This document shows positions 32,588-41,320 of a DNA stretch of 64,000 bases, piece by piece. The notes under the pieces were generated by a model. The model did not search any database and had not been told where the DNA came from. It saw only the letters and a list, made by a program, of their open reading frames with translations. Position numbers and translations under genes: made by a program. This DNA comes from Anaerolineae bacterium (GTDB taxonomy: Bacteria > Chloroflexota > Anaerolineae > Aggregatilineales > Phototrophicaceae), in the NCBI GenBank assembly GCA_022824465.1, contig JAJDZV010000004.1, forward strand, positions 124,001-188,000, written 5' to 3'. How positions within the stretch are numbered: position 1 is the first letter of the stretch; every line of letters starts with the position of its first letter.

Positions 32588-32592
32588 TGACG

Positions 32593-33447
32593 CTATTCCA
32601 AGCCCGTCACCTCCGCGCTGTAGTCCCAAAGCGCCTTCTGCTGCTCGCGGTCATAGGAGATATCGCTCGAACGCTTCTGCCTTTTCTCATTCCAGTACTT
32701 GCCGCTGACCCCGGCCACGGCGGGAGATGAGGCGAGGTGGACCAGCGTCTCCGCGCCCTTTTTGGGCGATATCGCAAACAGCTTCTGCAAGACTTTGATG
32801 ATAGACGACCAAAGGCGCCCGGTATTATGACCGAAGCCGGTATTCACCAAACCAGGATGCACCGCGTTTATCGTGACGGCGGTATCTTCCAGGCGCCGCG
32901 CCAACTCGTAAGTGAAGAGAACATTCATCAGTTTGCTGGCGCCATAGCTGTTCATGAAACTGTAGCCGCTCGGGTCGCGCAGGTTATCCAGCCGCATGGT
33001 CGCATTTCTGTGGGCGCTCGACGAGACGTTGATGATGCGGGCTTCGCCATGATCCTTTGCCGTGAACTTGACGATATCAAGCAAGAGGTTGGTGAGCAGG
33101 AAATAGCTGAGGTGATTCAGGGCGAAAGTCATTTCATAGCCATCAGCCGACTCTTGGTATTGAGAAAAGACGGCGCCGGCATTGTTCAGCAAGACATCCA
33201 GCCGCTGATATTTGTCGCGGAACTCGGCGGCGATGCGGCGGATATCGTCCATCGACGACAAGTCCGCAAGCAGGAGGTCAATCTTGGGATTCCCGCTCGC
33301 CCGTTTGATGTCGATCGAGACTTTGCGCGTCTTAAGCTCATCGCGGCCAACGATGACGATTTCGGCGCCCATCATCGCCAACTCAAGCGCCGCCTGCTTG
33401 CCGATGCCATTGGTCGCGCCGGTGATGAGAATTCGTTTGCCTATCAT
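32593..33447 (-). CDS. SDR-family oxidoreductase (retinol dehydrogenase-like)
   Basis: 284 residues. T-G-A-T-N-G-I-G-K near residue 10, then N-N-A-G-A-V-F, S-S-S-A-H with the catalytic Ser, and Y-G-A-S-K with Tyr and Lys. The long C-terminal region and I-V-G-R-D-E-L-K-T after strand 2 match retinol dehydrogenase/WW-domain oxidoreductase-like SDRs that use NADP. Start at 33447 is chosen because a TACAAT (-10-like, 33482-33487 on the minus strand) would place the RNA start downstream of the other possible ATG at 33483. It may also be read from the MFS gene upstream. Substrate unknown. Confidence 0.83.
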   Translation of the reverse strand: MIGKRILITGATNGIGKQAALELAMMGAEIVIVGRDELKTRKVSIDIKRASGNPKIDLLLADLSSMDDIRRIAAEFRDKYQRLDVLLNNAGAVFSQYQESADGYEMTFALNHLSYFLLTNLLLDIVKFTAKDHGEARIINVSSSAHRNATMRLDNLRDPSGYSFMNSYGASKLMNVLFTYELARRLEDTAVTINAVHPGLVNTGFGHNTGRLWSSIIKVLQKLFAISPKKGAETLVHLASSPAVAGVSGKYWNEKRQKRSSDISYDREQQKALWDYSAEVTGLE

Positions 33448-33519
33448 AGTGAAGTACCCTGCTACTGTTTCCGGCCAACCCATTGTACATCATTCGCGCC
33501 GACCAAAAGACATGGCATC

Positions 33520-34749
33520 TCATGCGCCAAGGGCGCGCTCAAACCCCGGCTCGCGGTGGCGGCGGCGGTACAGCGGGATGACCGGCAGCAACGCCAGGCT
33601 CGCGGCGGACAAGGCGATGCGCAGCGAAGTCAGCGCGCCAAGACCGCCGAGCAAGGGCGCGAAAGCAATTTGCCCGAGGGCGTTGGATTGCCAGTACAGC
33701 GATATGACTGTCGCGCGCGCGTCCGACGGCGCATGATGATTGATCCAGATCATCCAGAGCGGTTTGGTCGCCGTACGCAGTACCTGGCTCAGGCAGAACG
33801 CAAAGGCTGCGACATAAAACGATGGCAACCATACAAAGACCAGGTTGCCCAAGACTGTACCGCAGGCGAAGGCGGCGAGCACGCGCGAGATTCTCGATTG
33901 CCGCTCTTGCCGGAGCCAACGCTTCGCCAATTCAAGCGCCGGCAAGGTCAACAAGGTCACGGCGGCGAGGAGCAGCCCGAACCAGATTTCCGGCTCAAAC
34001 AGCGGCAGCGCGAAATTCTGCACGATATGGGGCGCGTACATGGCGTCAAAGCCGCCGACCGAACTGCCGATGACCAAGCCTATCAGGACAATCGTCCGCA
34101 GAGCTTGCCGCTTCTTCACCATGTCAAGCGTGAAGGCGAAAGTATGCCACAGTTGAGCGACGGACAATCCCTTGACGGCAGACCGCTGGAAACCCGTTTC
34201 CGGCATGACGGCCGCGAGAATCAGCGCCAGCAGGATTGTCGCCGCGCCGCCAAGCGCGATTGGCAGGGCGCGATGCGCGGTCGCGAGCGCGGTCCCGGCG
34301 GCGATGCCAAACAGTGTGGCAACCTGGCCGATCTGCGCGCCGCGAATGAACAGGGAAGCCGCTTCATCCTGCCCCAGTTCATCGACCAGCCAGGCTTCCG
34401 GAGCGCCGCTCACGAAGGTGAAACCCAATCCCCAGATCGCCTGCGACAGCAGAGTCACTTCGTAAATCGGCACAAGCGCCTGCAAGAGAAAGCCGCCGCC
34501 CCAAATGATATAGCCGATGACGATCGACCATTTGCGACTGAAACTATCAGCGACGAGTCCGGTGGGTACCTCAAAGACGAAGGTGGCGGATTCCAAGACG
34601 ACAAGGAGAAGCGCCAATCGAAAGGGATCGTTCGTGATGACGGTCGCGAAGTAGAGATTGGATATCGTCAGCCACATGGCGAAGACAAAGGGCGCCAGCA
34701 GACGGAAGATATAATAGGCTCGCCGCGCGCGCTGTCGGGAGGCGTTCAC
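33520..34749 (-). CDS. MFS transporter (copy 1)
   Basis: 409 residues with twelve predicted membrane helices. The first cytoplasmic loop has V-A-D-S-F-S-R-K-W, the MFS motif A region (G-x-x-x-D-x-x-x-R-K/R), preceded by F-E-V-P-T-G-L. It is clearly related to the second MFS gene at 35592 (shared V-D-E-hG-x-x-x-A-A and A-T-V-h-S blocks). Drug:proton antiporter-like; substrate unknown. Starts with GTG at 34749. It lies in a minus-strand run with an RraA-like gene between the two transporters. Confidence 0.83.
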   Translation of the reverse strand: MNASRQRARRAYYIFRLLAPFVFAMWLTISNLYFATVITNDPFRLALLLVVLESATFVFEVPTGLVADSFSRKWSIVIGYIIWGGGFLLQALVPIYEVTLLSQAIWGLGFTFVSGAPEAWLVDELGQDEAASLFIRGAQIGQVATLFGIAAGTALATAHRALPIALGGAATILLALILAAVMPETGFQRSAVKGLSVAQLWHTFAFTLDMVKKRQALRTIVLIGLVIGSSVGGFDAMYAPHIVQNFALPLFEPEIWFGLLLAAVTLLTLPALELAKRWLRQERQSRISRVLAAFACGTVLGNLVFVWLPSFYVAAFAFCLSQVLRTATKPLWMIWINHHAPSDARATVISLYWQSNALGQIAFAPLLGGLGALTSLRIALSAASLALLPVIPLYRRRHREPGFERALGA

Positions 34750-34786
34750 GAGGGCTGGCCTGTGGGATCGCAGGCGAGTTCAGGCC

Positions 34787-35509
34787 TTACTCGTCGTTGC
34801 TGGCGTAAGCATGCCCGCCGAATATCGCGCGAATCTCGGCGGCGGAGCGCGCCTTTTGCAGCGCTTGCATCCGCGCGGCTTCTTCCTGCTGCAGAGCGCG
34901 CGCGTTGGTCAACACGGCTTCCAACTGATCCGCCGGGAACTTGCAGGCGCCGTTCTCGTCCATGTGAATCAGCTCGCCGGGGGCGACATCCATGCCGCCG
35001 ACGGAGACCGGCGCATTCACCGCTTGCACCGCCATTGCGCCGTGCCCGGCAGTGACGCCGCTAAGAAGATACTGGAAGTCCAGCTCGCGGACTTCATCCA
35101 GGTCGCGGGAGGGACCATTGGACAGCATGCCAACGCAGCCGAGCGCTCGCATCGCCGACACCATATTGCCGCCAGCCAAGCCCACCTTGCCAGCGAGCGC
35201 CGGCGGGAACTTCTGCTCGAGGACCAAGACGGTCGGCTGGGACGAGGCTTCCAGCGCGTCCAGCACATCCATAAAGCTGAGGCGCGAAAAGTTGGGATCA
35301 GGCAAGCCATAGACGCAGGTGACGGCGTAGCCGACCCGCCGACCCAGGGCTGGATACATGCAGCGAATCGTTTGGTCGGTATACCAGTTCTCGCTCCAGG
35401 GATTATAGAGTCCCAGACATAGCGGGGAATCGGGATAGGTCGCGACGACATTGGTAATCGAGGGCGTATCGAAGTCTTTGAGCGCTTCCAGCATCTGTTG
35501 GGTGTTCAT
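34787..35509 (-). CDS. RraA-like aldolase/demethylmenaquinone methyltransferase-family protein
   Basis: 240 residues. The RraA-like fold is shown by G-N-M-V-S-A-M-R-A-L-G-C-V-G and the metal-binding/catalytic R-D-L-D-E motif (G-x20-R-D-x2-E type), followed by G-V-T-A-G-H-G-A. Family members that keep this motif are class II 4-hydroxy-4-methyl-2-oxoglutarate/oxaloacetate aldolases; those lacking it regulate RNase E. This protein keeps it, so aldolase or decarboxylase activity is more likely. GGCGGA precedes the ATG. It lies between two MFS genes, which could import or export its substrate or product. Confidence 0.8.
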   Translation of the reverse strand: MNTQQMLEALKDFDTPSITNVVATYPDSPLCLGLYNPWSENWYTDQTIRCMYPALGRRVGYAVTCVYGLPDPNFSRLSFMDVLDALEASSQPTVLVLEQKFPPALAGKVGLAGGNMVSAMRALGCVGMLSNGPSRDLDEVRELDFQYLLSGVTAGHGAMAVQAVNAPVSVGGMDVAPGELIHMDENGACKFPADQLEAVLTNARALQQEEAARMQALQKARSAAEIRAIFGGHAYASNDE

Positions 35510-35591
35510 GTTCCGCCTATGTGCTTACGGTCGAGTGCGTGTGATTCTACAAGGCATCGCGGCATAAGTCGAAAGCCGAAACCAGGCAATG

Positions 35592-36845
35592 TCAGGCGGA
35601 TTCGCGCAGGTTTCGATCAGCGGCATCGAGCGTTCGACGAAAGACCGGGAGAATCGGCAGGAGCATCAAGGCGGAGAACGAAATGGCGGCGCGCACAGTG
35701 CTCCATAGACCGATGGCGCCGACGACCGGTCCGCCGGCAATCTGCCCGAAGGCGTCGGCCTGCCCTTGAAACGAAAGCACGGTTGCGCGCACATCGGACT
35801 CGACGTACAGATTTATCCAGGCTTCCATCAAGGGATTGCGCACGCCGCGCGCCGCTTGCGTCAGCCAGAAGCCGATCAGAATCAACGCGAAGGACTCGCC
35901 CAGGGTGAAGAGCAAAACGCTCGCGATCATAACGACGTAGACGATGAGCAAAGTCTGCGCCACTCGCCGACCGTCGCTCATATCCAGCCGCCGGCGAATG
36001 AGTTCGACCGCCGCCAGGGTCAAGGGCATGGAAACGGCGCTGATGATCCCGAACCAGACGATTTCGTTGAGCTGGCCCAAAGGCGGCAAATCGAAACTCT
36101 GCAATATATGGGCGGTGGAGAGGCGGTCGAAACCCTCGCTGAAGGCGCCGTGTATAATGGTGGCCAGCATGATGAGCAGCAGGATTTGGCGCGCGCGTAT
36201 CAGTTGAGTCCCGTCGCGCAAGGCAGCGAGAAATGTCGTCCAGGTCTCGCGTTCTCCTGGCGACCGGTGCTTGAAGCCGCGCTCGGGCATGATCAGGGCG
36301 AGCAAGGCGGCCAGCGCCAGCAGCAGCACTCCGCCAGTTATGATCGCAAGCTGCAGGCTGACGCTCGCCAGGAAGACGCTCAGGAATATCGCCAGGAAGC
36401 TCGTCACTTGCGCGATCTGCGTCGATCGCATGAAGGCGCCCGCCGCGCGTTCGTGCCCGATTTCGTCTACGATCCAGGCTGATGTCGCGCCGCTGAGGAA
36501 GGTATAGCCCAAGCCCATGATGCCCTGCGCCACCAGCAGCGCCTCAAACACGGGCAGGCTGCCTTCAACAATGAAACCGACGCCGAGCAAACAGAAGCCG
36601 GCGATTACTGACAGGCGGCGGCTGTAAACATCGGCGACGACTCCGGTCGGGATTTCCATCAGAAAGGCGGTCAACTCGAGGGTGGTGCCTACGAGGACAA
36701 GCTGCAGGGCGTTTAGCCCAACCTGCTGCACTTGGTAGACCATATTGACGGTGAACACCGTGGTCAGGGCGACCGCCTGCACGGCGGTCATCAGAAGAAA
36801 CAGCTTGTAGACATCCGGCTGACGCAATCGGGCGCTGGTTAGCAT
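35592..36845 (-). CDS. MFS transporter (copy 2)
   Basis: 417 residues with twelve predicted membrane helices, and motif A-like V-A-D-V-Y-S-R-R-L after M-E-I-P-T-G-V. It is a paralogue of the MFS protein encoded at 33520: I-V-D-E-I-G-H-E-R-A-A-G-A-F-M-R in this protein aligns with L-V-D-E-L-G-Q-D-E-A-A-S-L-F-I-R in the other. The gene follows the APH-type kinase by 19 bases on the minus strand. Substrate unknown; drug:proton antiporter-like. Confidence 0.85.
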   Translation of the reverse strand: MLTSARLRQPDVYKLFLLMTAVQAVALTTVFTVNMVYQVQQVGLNALQLVLVGTTLELTAFLMEIPTGVVADVYSRRLSVIAGFCLLGVGFIVEGSLPVFEALLVAQGIMGLGYTFLSGATSAWIVDEIGHERAAGAFMRSTQIAQVTSFLAIFLSVFLASVSLQLAIITGGVLLLALAALLALIMPERGFKHRSPGERETWTTFLAALRDGTQLIRARQILLLIMLATIIHGAFSEGFDRLSTAHILQSFDLPPLGQLNEIVWFGIISAVSMPLTLAAVELIRRRLDMSDGRRVAQTLLIVYVVMIASVLLFTLGESFALILIGFWLTQAARGVRNPLMEAWINLYVESDVRATVLSFQGQADAFGQIAGGPVVGAIGLWSTVRAAISFSALMLLPILPVFRRTLDAADRNLRESA

Positions 36846-36864
36846 TGGAGGGCTTTCATTTCGC

Positions 36865-37905
36865 CTACAGGGTGGCCGAGCGGCGCTGCAGGAAGCCGGT
36901 GGACAAGAAGCGCCGCAACTCTTCCGCGCGCGCGTTCAGAAGCGCCGGCGCAAGCTCCCGCAGGTCAGGATGTCGCATATTCTGCAGCAGCCAGCGGCAG
37001 GACAATAACTGTCTGGCAGCCAGGAAGGTCTCCAAGTATTGGCGCTCGCGGGCGGCGCCTGGGCGAATGCGCAGGTAACTGGACCAGAGGGCCGCTTCAA
37101 GCGGCGGGTAATCGGCGGCGCGCTCGCCTTTCAACTGCCAGAGCAAAGGCGCTAAATCATAGAGGAAATAGCCCCAACCGCAATACTCGAAGTCCAGAGC
37201 GACGACGCGTTCACCGGCGAATAGCAGGTTCTTGGCTAGCAAATCGGCATGAATCAAACCGAAGCCGCCCTCGGCGCTGTCCAGGCTCGCCATTGCATCG
37301 TCAACGCATGCGATAACATCGTCAAAGGTGCGACGCTGCTCGCGAGTGAGAGCATCGTGTTCGTTGGGCGCATGGTACGGCGAGTCGGCGCTGCGTAGCC
37401 CGGCGCTGTCCAGTCGGAAGCGCTGAAACTCGGCTGGCATCTCAATCTGGGCGTCGCGATGAAGTTTGCCCAAGTAGGCGCCAACTCGCTCAAGGTCCGT
37501 TACCGTCAAGACTTGCGCCGGCTTTGTCTCGCCGGCAAGTCTTTCGAAGACGACTGCGCGGATTGGGTCCGATTTCGGCGTCTCCGGCGCAAATGTGGCG
37601 AAGGGCTGGTCGTCGGCAGTGGCAATAGGCAGGGGCGCAAGAAGCATCGTGTGCTTGCGAATCGCGCGCAGCCATAGCAGCTCGGATCGCAGCCGAGGCG
37701 CGGAGACTGAGCCCGGCGGGTGCAAGCGAACGACATAGCGAGCGGCGTCGGTCTTGAGATCGAAGACGGCGTTCGCGCTGTAGCTGATCCAGGAAAGGCG
37801 GCAATTGTCGAAATGCCATAAGGGCAAGACAGCGGAGGCGGCGCGTTCAAACAGTTTCCGCTGCTCTGCGGCGCTCAAGGCAGCGAATTGGCGTGATTCA
37901 GACAT
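36865..37905 (-). CDS. APH-family phosphotransferase
   Basis: 346 residues. The kinase motif reads I-H-A-D-L-L-A-K-N (H-x-D-x4-N, with Ala in place of Gly), then A-L-D-F-E-Y-C-G-W-G as metal-binding D-F-E. Y-F-L-Y-D-L-A follows, as in homoserine kinase II/APH proteins. It probably phosphorylates a small amine, alcohol or sugar; resistance function is possible next to MFS pumps but not shown. ATG at 37905 is preferred to GTG at 37917. It is the first gene of a five-gene minus-strand run (kinase, MFS, RraA-like, MFS, SDR). Confidence 0.8.
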   Translation of the reverse strand: MSESRQFAALSAAEQRKLFERAASAVLPLWHFDNCRLSWISYSANAVFDLKTDAARYVVRLHPPGSVSAPRLRSELLWLRAIRKHTMLLAPLPIATADDQPFATFAPETPKSDPIRAVVFERLAGETKPAQVLTVTDLERVGAYLGKLHRDAQIEMPAEFQRFRLDSAGLRSADSPYHAPNEHDALTREQRRTFDDVIACVDDAMASLDSAEGGFGLIHADLLAKNLLFAGERVVALDFEYCGWGYFLYDLAPLLWQLKGERAADYPPLEAALWSSYLRIRPGAARERQYLETFLAARQLLSCRWLLQNMRHPDLRELAPALLNARAEELRRFLSTGFLQRRSATL

Positions 37906-37985
37906 GGCGCGTCCCACAATTGCTTCTCAGGCGGACGTAGTTCCGAGCTAGCTATGCGACTTGCGATGAGATCTCTGTCGCGAAC

Positions 37986-38016
37986 GCGGGCGAGCCACTC
38001 GCTCGGCCCTACAAGG
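37986..38016 (+). repeat. REP-like palindromic element
   Basis: GCGGGCGAGCCACTCGCTCG followed by GCCCTACAAGG, an imperfect palindrome of the GGGCGA...CGCCCCTACA family seen in tandem at 55711-55794. It lies in the gap between the divergent kinase and lspA genes. Confidence 0.5.
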
Positions 38017-38117
38017 TCTCGATGATTCTGGAGAATGCGCAAAGATGGCAGCCTCTTTTCATGACTGTCTTGGATTTACTGAGAGCGGGAAGCGCCGCGA
38101 CTGTTCAGAGCACAGGC

Positions 38118-38126
38118 TGCTAGAAT
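38118..38126 (+). promoter_or_regulatory. Extended -10 promoter of lspA
   Basis: TGCTAGAAT (TGN plus TAGAAT); RNA start near 38133, about 29 bases before the lspA ATG. Confidence 0.55.
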
Positions 38127-38161
38127 ATGATTGTGGTCGCCGGTCAAGATTGGAATGCCCA

Positions 38162-38668
38162 ATGCGCAAGTGGATCATCCTCGCCAGTACGCTCGCTCTA
38201 TCGGCCGCCGTCGATCAGGCGAGCAAGCGCTGGATCGCGGCTCAGCTCGACTTGTACGAGAGCGTGACGCCGATCCCGCAGTTGGCGCCTTTTTTCCAGT
38301 TCACGCGCAGCAGCAACAGCGGCGCCGCTTTTGGCATCCTGCCCATGGCGGGAGACGCTTTCTTGCTAATCGCCGGGCTGATTATCGCCGGGCTGCTCTG
38401 GTATATGCGCGAGACGCCCGCCGAAGCGCGGATGGCGCCATTCGCCATCGGGTTAGTCATCGGCGGCGCGGTTGGCAATGCGCTCGACCGCTTGCAATTT
38501 GGGCACGTCATAGATTTCATTCACTATCAGATTCCCGGCGTCATTTCCAATGTATCTAATCTGGCGGACCATGCGATTGTATTCGGCGCGTTTGTGATCA
38601 TAGCCGAGAGCGTCTGGCGCGACTATCGCGAACGACGCCTTGCGGCCAGGGCGAAGAGCTCGCAGTAG
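38162..38668 (+). CDS. lspA: Signal peptidase II (lipoprotein signal peptidase)
   Basis: 168 residues with four membrane helices. The conserved blocks D-Q-A-S-K-R-W, N-S-G-A-A-F-G, N-A-L-D-R-L-Q-F-G-H-V-I-D-F-I and F-N-like S-N-L-A-D-H-A-I-V contain the two catalytic aspartates. It cleaves the signal peptide of diacylglyceryl-modified lipoproteins at the membrane; lgt, the preceding enzyme, is at 58751. ATG at 38162 is chosen because it begins the first membrane helix and lies 29 bases from the predicted RNA start; the frame is open upstream but not conserved-looking. Confidence 0.94.
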   Translation: MRKWIILASTLALSAAVDQASKRWIAAQLDLYESVTPIPQLAPFFQFTRSSNSGAAFGILPMAGDAFLLIAGLIIAGLLWYMRETPAEARMAPFAIGLVIGGAVGNALDRLQFGHVIDFIHYQIPGVISNVSNLADHAIVFGAFVIIAESVWRDYRERRLAARAKSSQ

Positions 38669-38692
38669 GCGGTCGCGGACAAGTTGAGGTTG

Positions 38693-39217
38693 TCAGAAGC
38701 GCTTTTCCAACTCGATTTCATCGCGAATCGTGATGCCGTGCAAGCCGGTGATAGGAATCTGCGGCTTGATGCGGCGGGCGTCGGCAATCGCGTTTCTGTG
38801 TACGGTGACCAGTTCGTAGCCGCGCTTTTGCCAGAATTTCAGCGCCGCCAGATTGTCGTTGGTGGTCACCAGCCAGAGCCGTTCCAAGCCCGCCTCTTGC
38901 GCCCAGGTCTCGACCGCTTCAACCAATGCCGAGCCGACGCCGACGCATTCAGTCAGGCTGTTGAGCGTCGTGATCTCGCAATCGGTTTCTCCGATGTGTA
39001 CGGTGACCAAGCCTATGTTTTCCGTCTCCGGGGGCGCCTCCGGGTCGTCATCGTCTAGCGGGCCGGTCGCCCGCTCCGCCATGAAGCCGGGCAAGAGATG
39101 CCCGTAGACAGATTTGCCGCGCGAGACGATTTGGGTTGTTCCCCAACGCTCATCCAAGAAATGCGCTACCCATTCGCGGTCGGAGCGCTCTAGCGGACGG
39201 ATGTTGAAATCGGCCAT
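38693..39217 (-). CDS. GNAT-family N-acetyltransferase
   Basis: 174 residues. F-N-I-R-P-L-E-R-S-D at the start, the acetyl-CoA loop around C-V-G-V-G-S-A-L-V-E-A, and the terminal N-L-A-A-L-K-F-W-Q-K-R-G-Y-E block are typical. ATG at 39217 (AAGG upstream) is preferred to ATG at 39244, which is only about 10 bases from a TATAAT at 39256-39261 and so would be nearly leaderless. Converges with lspA. Acceptor unknown. Confidence 0.85.
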   Translation of the reverse strand: MADFNIRPLERSDREWVAHFLDERWGTTQIVSRGKSVYGHLLPGFMAERATGPLDDDDPEAPPETENIGLVTVHIGETDCEITTLNSLTECVGVGSALVEAVETWAQEAGLERLWLVTTNDNLAALKFWQKRGYELVTVHRNAIADARRIKPQIPITGLHGITIRDEIELEKRF

Positions 39218-39255
39218 TGCCAAGACCTTCGCATATTCGACCATAACCAGAGACT

Positions 39256-39261
39256 ATTATA
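39256..39261 (-). promoter_or_regulatory. -10 element of the GNAT gene
   Basis: Perfect TATAAT on the minus strand; no good -35. Upstream of the acetyltransferase by about 40 bases. Confidence 0.45.
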
Positions 39262-39357
39262 GCCAGTTTGAACGGACAAGAAAAACCGACTCCGGTGAAT
39301 GATGGCAGCGGGCGGCGTATTTATTGCGCTCTGCAAGCCGGACGAAGCCGGTCCGCA

Positions 39358-39587
39358 TTATGCGGCAATTATCAGCGCCACCCCGGCCAGGGCAATGCAG
39401 ATTTCAACGCAGGCGCGCGTGGCGACGCGCTCGCCATTGACGACAGCCGAGATCGGAATCAAGCGGATTGGGCGCGCGCCGGTCAGGATCGACGAAATGC
39501 CAAGGCCGGGGTATTGGGGCGAGAGCAGTGCCAGAGTCGCGCGAAGGTCAGCCGCGGCCGTTTCCGTCGGTTGCGCCTGGTCAATTG
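39358..39587 (-). pseudogene. Possible remnant of an EamA/DMT-family transporter
   Basis: Directly after the alpha-amylase stop, another minus-strand frame without a start codon runs to TAA at 39358. Its end, V-V-N-G-E-R-V-A-T-R followed by I-A-L-A-G-V-A-L-I-I-A-A, resembles the last two membrane helices of EamA-type drug/metabolite transporters (G-E-R, then a helix ending A-G-V-A-L-I). The preceding A-L-L-S-P-Q-Y-P-G-L also fits, but about ten extra residues lie between, as expected for a decayed copy. No upstream part is found. Weak evidence. Confidence 0.3.
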
Positions 39588-41261
39588 TCAGAAGCTGATG
39601 ACTGCCAGACTGAAGGCGTCAAGCTCCGCCAGTGGTTTGTAGTCATCAAAGCCGCCGCTTGGGTTCACTCGCGGCGCAGCGAGATCGCCGGCGCCATAGA
39701 TCAGGGCGGGCGCGCCAAACACAAGGTCGCTCGCTTCAAGCGCCAAGGCGTAATCCGAGATGTGGTCGTCCGAGAGGTTGATTATGATCAGCAGCGTCTG
39801 GTCGGAATCGTGGCGGAGAAAGGCATAGATATTGCGCGCGGAGCTTTCTACAGCGGCATACTGGCCGCGCCGCAAGGCTGAATTGCGGTTGCGCAGATGG
39901 ATCAAGTCGCGGTAGTGGCTCAGAAGGGAATCGGGTTCGGCGATTTGAGCGGCGACATTGGCGCTGGCGACGATGTCCGGACTCTGCAGCTGCGTCCAAA
40001 CCGAGTCGCCCTGGGTGAAGCCGGCGAAGGGCGAATCGTCCCAGTGCATCGGCGTGCGCAGGCGCTCGTCGGGCTTGACGCCAGTCATGCCGATTTCTTC
40101 GCCGTAGTACAGAAAAGGCAAGCCGGGTCCGGTTAACAAAAGCGAAGCCGCGACTTTGTTCTTGTCCAGGTCAAAGAGCAGTTTATTTGCAAGCCGGTCT
40201 TGATCGTGGTTGGTCAAAAAGGTCGCGAATTGATTCTCGGGATAGTCGCGAACGGCGTTGCGGTGGGCGCGGGCAATATCGCGGTTTACGCCGCGTTGCG
40301 CTGCCGAGATCATTTTGTCCGCCAGGTTGAAGTCAAAGCCGACGTCAATGGCGCCTTCGTCAACATAGCGCGAGACAATGAAGGAGGGACCATTGAAGAT
40401 CTCGCCGACGGTGAAGCTGTGGGGCTTGGTGGCATCGAGATGCGCTTCGTAGTCAGCCAGCCAGGCGCGGCCTTCAGGCGTGTTTTCTTGTATCTCGCCG
40501 TTTTCGATGATGTGTTTGATGGCGTCGAGACGGAAGCCGTCGACGCCGATATCCGTCAGCCAGAATGCCGCGATATCGTAGATCGCCCGGGTGACACTGG
40601 GGTTGCGGAGGTTTAGATCTGGCATGCCATCCCAGAAGACGCCGTAGTAGTAGCGTCCGCCGGCTTGATGCCAGGCAGGCGCGCCCCAGGGACCGCGATA
40701 GCCGGGGTCCTCATCCGCCCAAATATACCAATCGGCGTATGCTTCCTCGCCCAGCCGCGACGCCATGAACCAGGGGTGGCGGCTTGAAGTATGATTGACG
40801 ACCATGTCGACGATGACGGCGATGCCACGCTCGCGCGCCTCGGCGATGAGACGACGCATATCGGCTTCGCTGCCGTAATCGGACTCGACCGCGTAGTAGT
40901 CGGTCACATCGTAGCCGTGATAGCTGTGCGCCTCGAAGGGCGGCATCAGCCAGATTCCGGTGATGCCCAGATCCTGGTCGGTGGTCGGATCGCCATCGTT
41001 AAGGTAATCGAGGCGGTCGATGAGCCCCTGGACGTCGCCGATGCCGTCGCCGTCGCTGTCTTGGAAGCTGCGGATGAATATCTCGTAGAAGACACGATCA
41101 TTCCACCAGCCGTCCGCCAACCCGCCTTGCGCCAAACGCAGCGATTCCGTGGGAGAAGCGCCTTGGGCCAGAAGAACGATAAGCAGCGCGATCGCCGCGA
41201 AGAGCGCAAAGGCTGGCGCTGCGACAACATCGTTTTCATCCCGCTGATGTCTGGAGCTCAT
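39588..41261 (-). CDS. Alpha-amylase family glycosidase (GH13), exported
   Basis: 557 residues. An N-terminal hydrophobic segment (about 15-33) serves as signal or anchor. The (beta/alpha)8 catalytic domain has all four GH13 regions: D-M-V-V-N-H (152-157), G-F-R-L-D-A-I-K-H with nucleophile Asp246, E287 in T-V-G-E-I-F-N, and T-N-H-D-Q-D with Asp353. A calcium-site-like D-S-D-G-D-G-I-G-D is at 68-76. A C-terminal beta domain follows. It hydrolyses alpha-glucosidic bonds outside the cell; oligo-1,6-glucosidase-like or neopullulanase-like activity cannot be separated. A possible transporter remnant lies just downstream. Confidence 0.92.
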   Translation of the reverse strand: MSSRHQRDENDVVAAPAFALFAAIALLIVLLAQGASPTESLRLAQGGLADGWWNDRVFYEIFIRSFQDSDGDGIGDVQGLIDRLDYLNDGDPTTDQDLGITGIWLMPPFEAHSYHGYDVTDYYAVESDYGSEADMRRLIAEARERGIAVIVDMVVNHTSSRHPWFMASRLGEEAYADWYIWADEDPGYRGPWGAPAWHQAGGRYYYGVFWDGMPDLNLRNPSVTRAIYDIAAFWLTDIGVDGFRLDAIKHIIENGEIQENTPEGRAWLADYEAHLDATKPHSFTVGEIFNGPSFIVSRYVDEGAIDVGFDFNLADKMISAAQRGVNRDIARAHRNAVRDYPENQFATFLTNHDQDRLANKLLFDLDKNKVAASLLLTGPGLPFLYYGEEIGMTGVKPDERLRTPMHWDDSPFAGFTQGDSVWTQLQSPDIVASANVAAQIAEPDSLLSHYRDLIHLRNRNSALRRGQYAAVESSARNIYAFLRHDSDQTLLIIINLSDDHISDYALALEASDLVFGAPALIYGAGDLAAPRVNPSGGFDDYKPLAELDAFSLAVISF

Positions 41262-41320
41262 AGAGCGTTCATGATGAATGGACTAAATTTCGCAGTGAAG
41301 GGCTCTAGCGGAAGGATCCG

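Noticed and set aside
32737..35055. 772-codon open frame on the plus strand
   Set aside because: Runs antisense through the SDR, MFS and RraA-like genes; sequence is Arg/Gln-rich without domains.
39268..39642. 124-codon plus-strand frame between the acetyltransferase and the amylase
   Set aside because: No ribosome site and no recognisable features; the opposite strand gives a better explanation as a transporter remnant.
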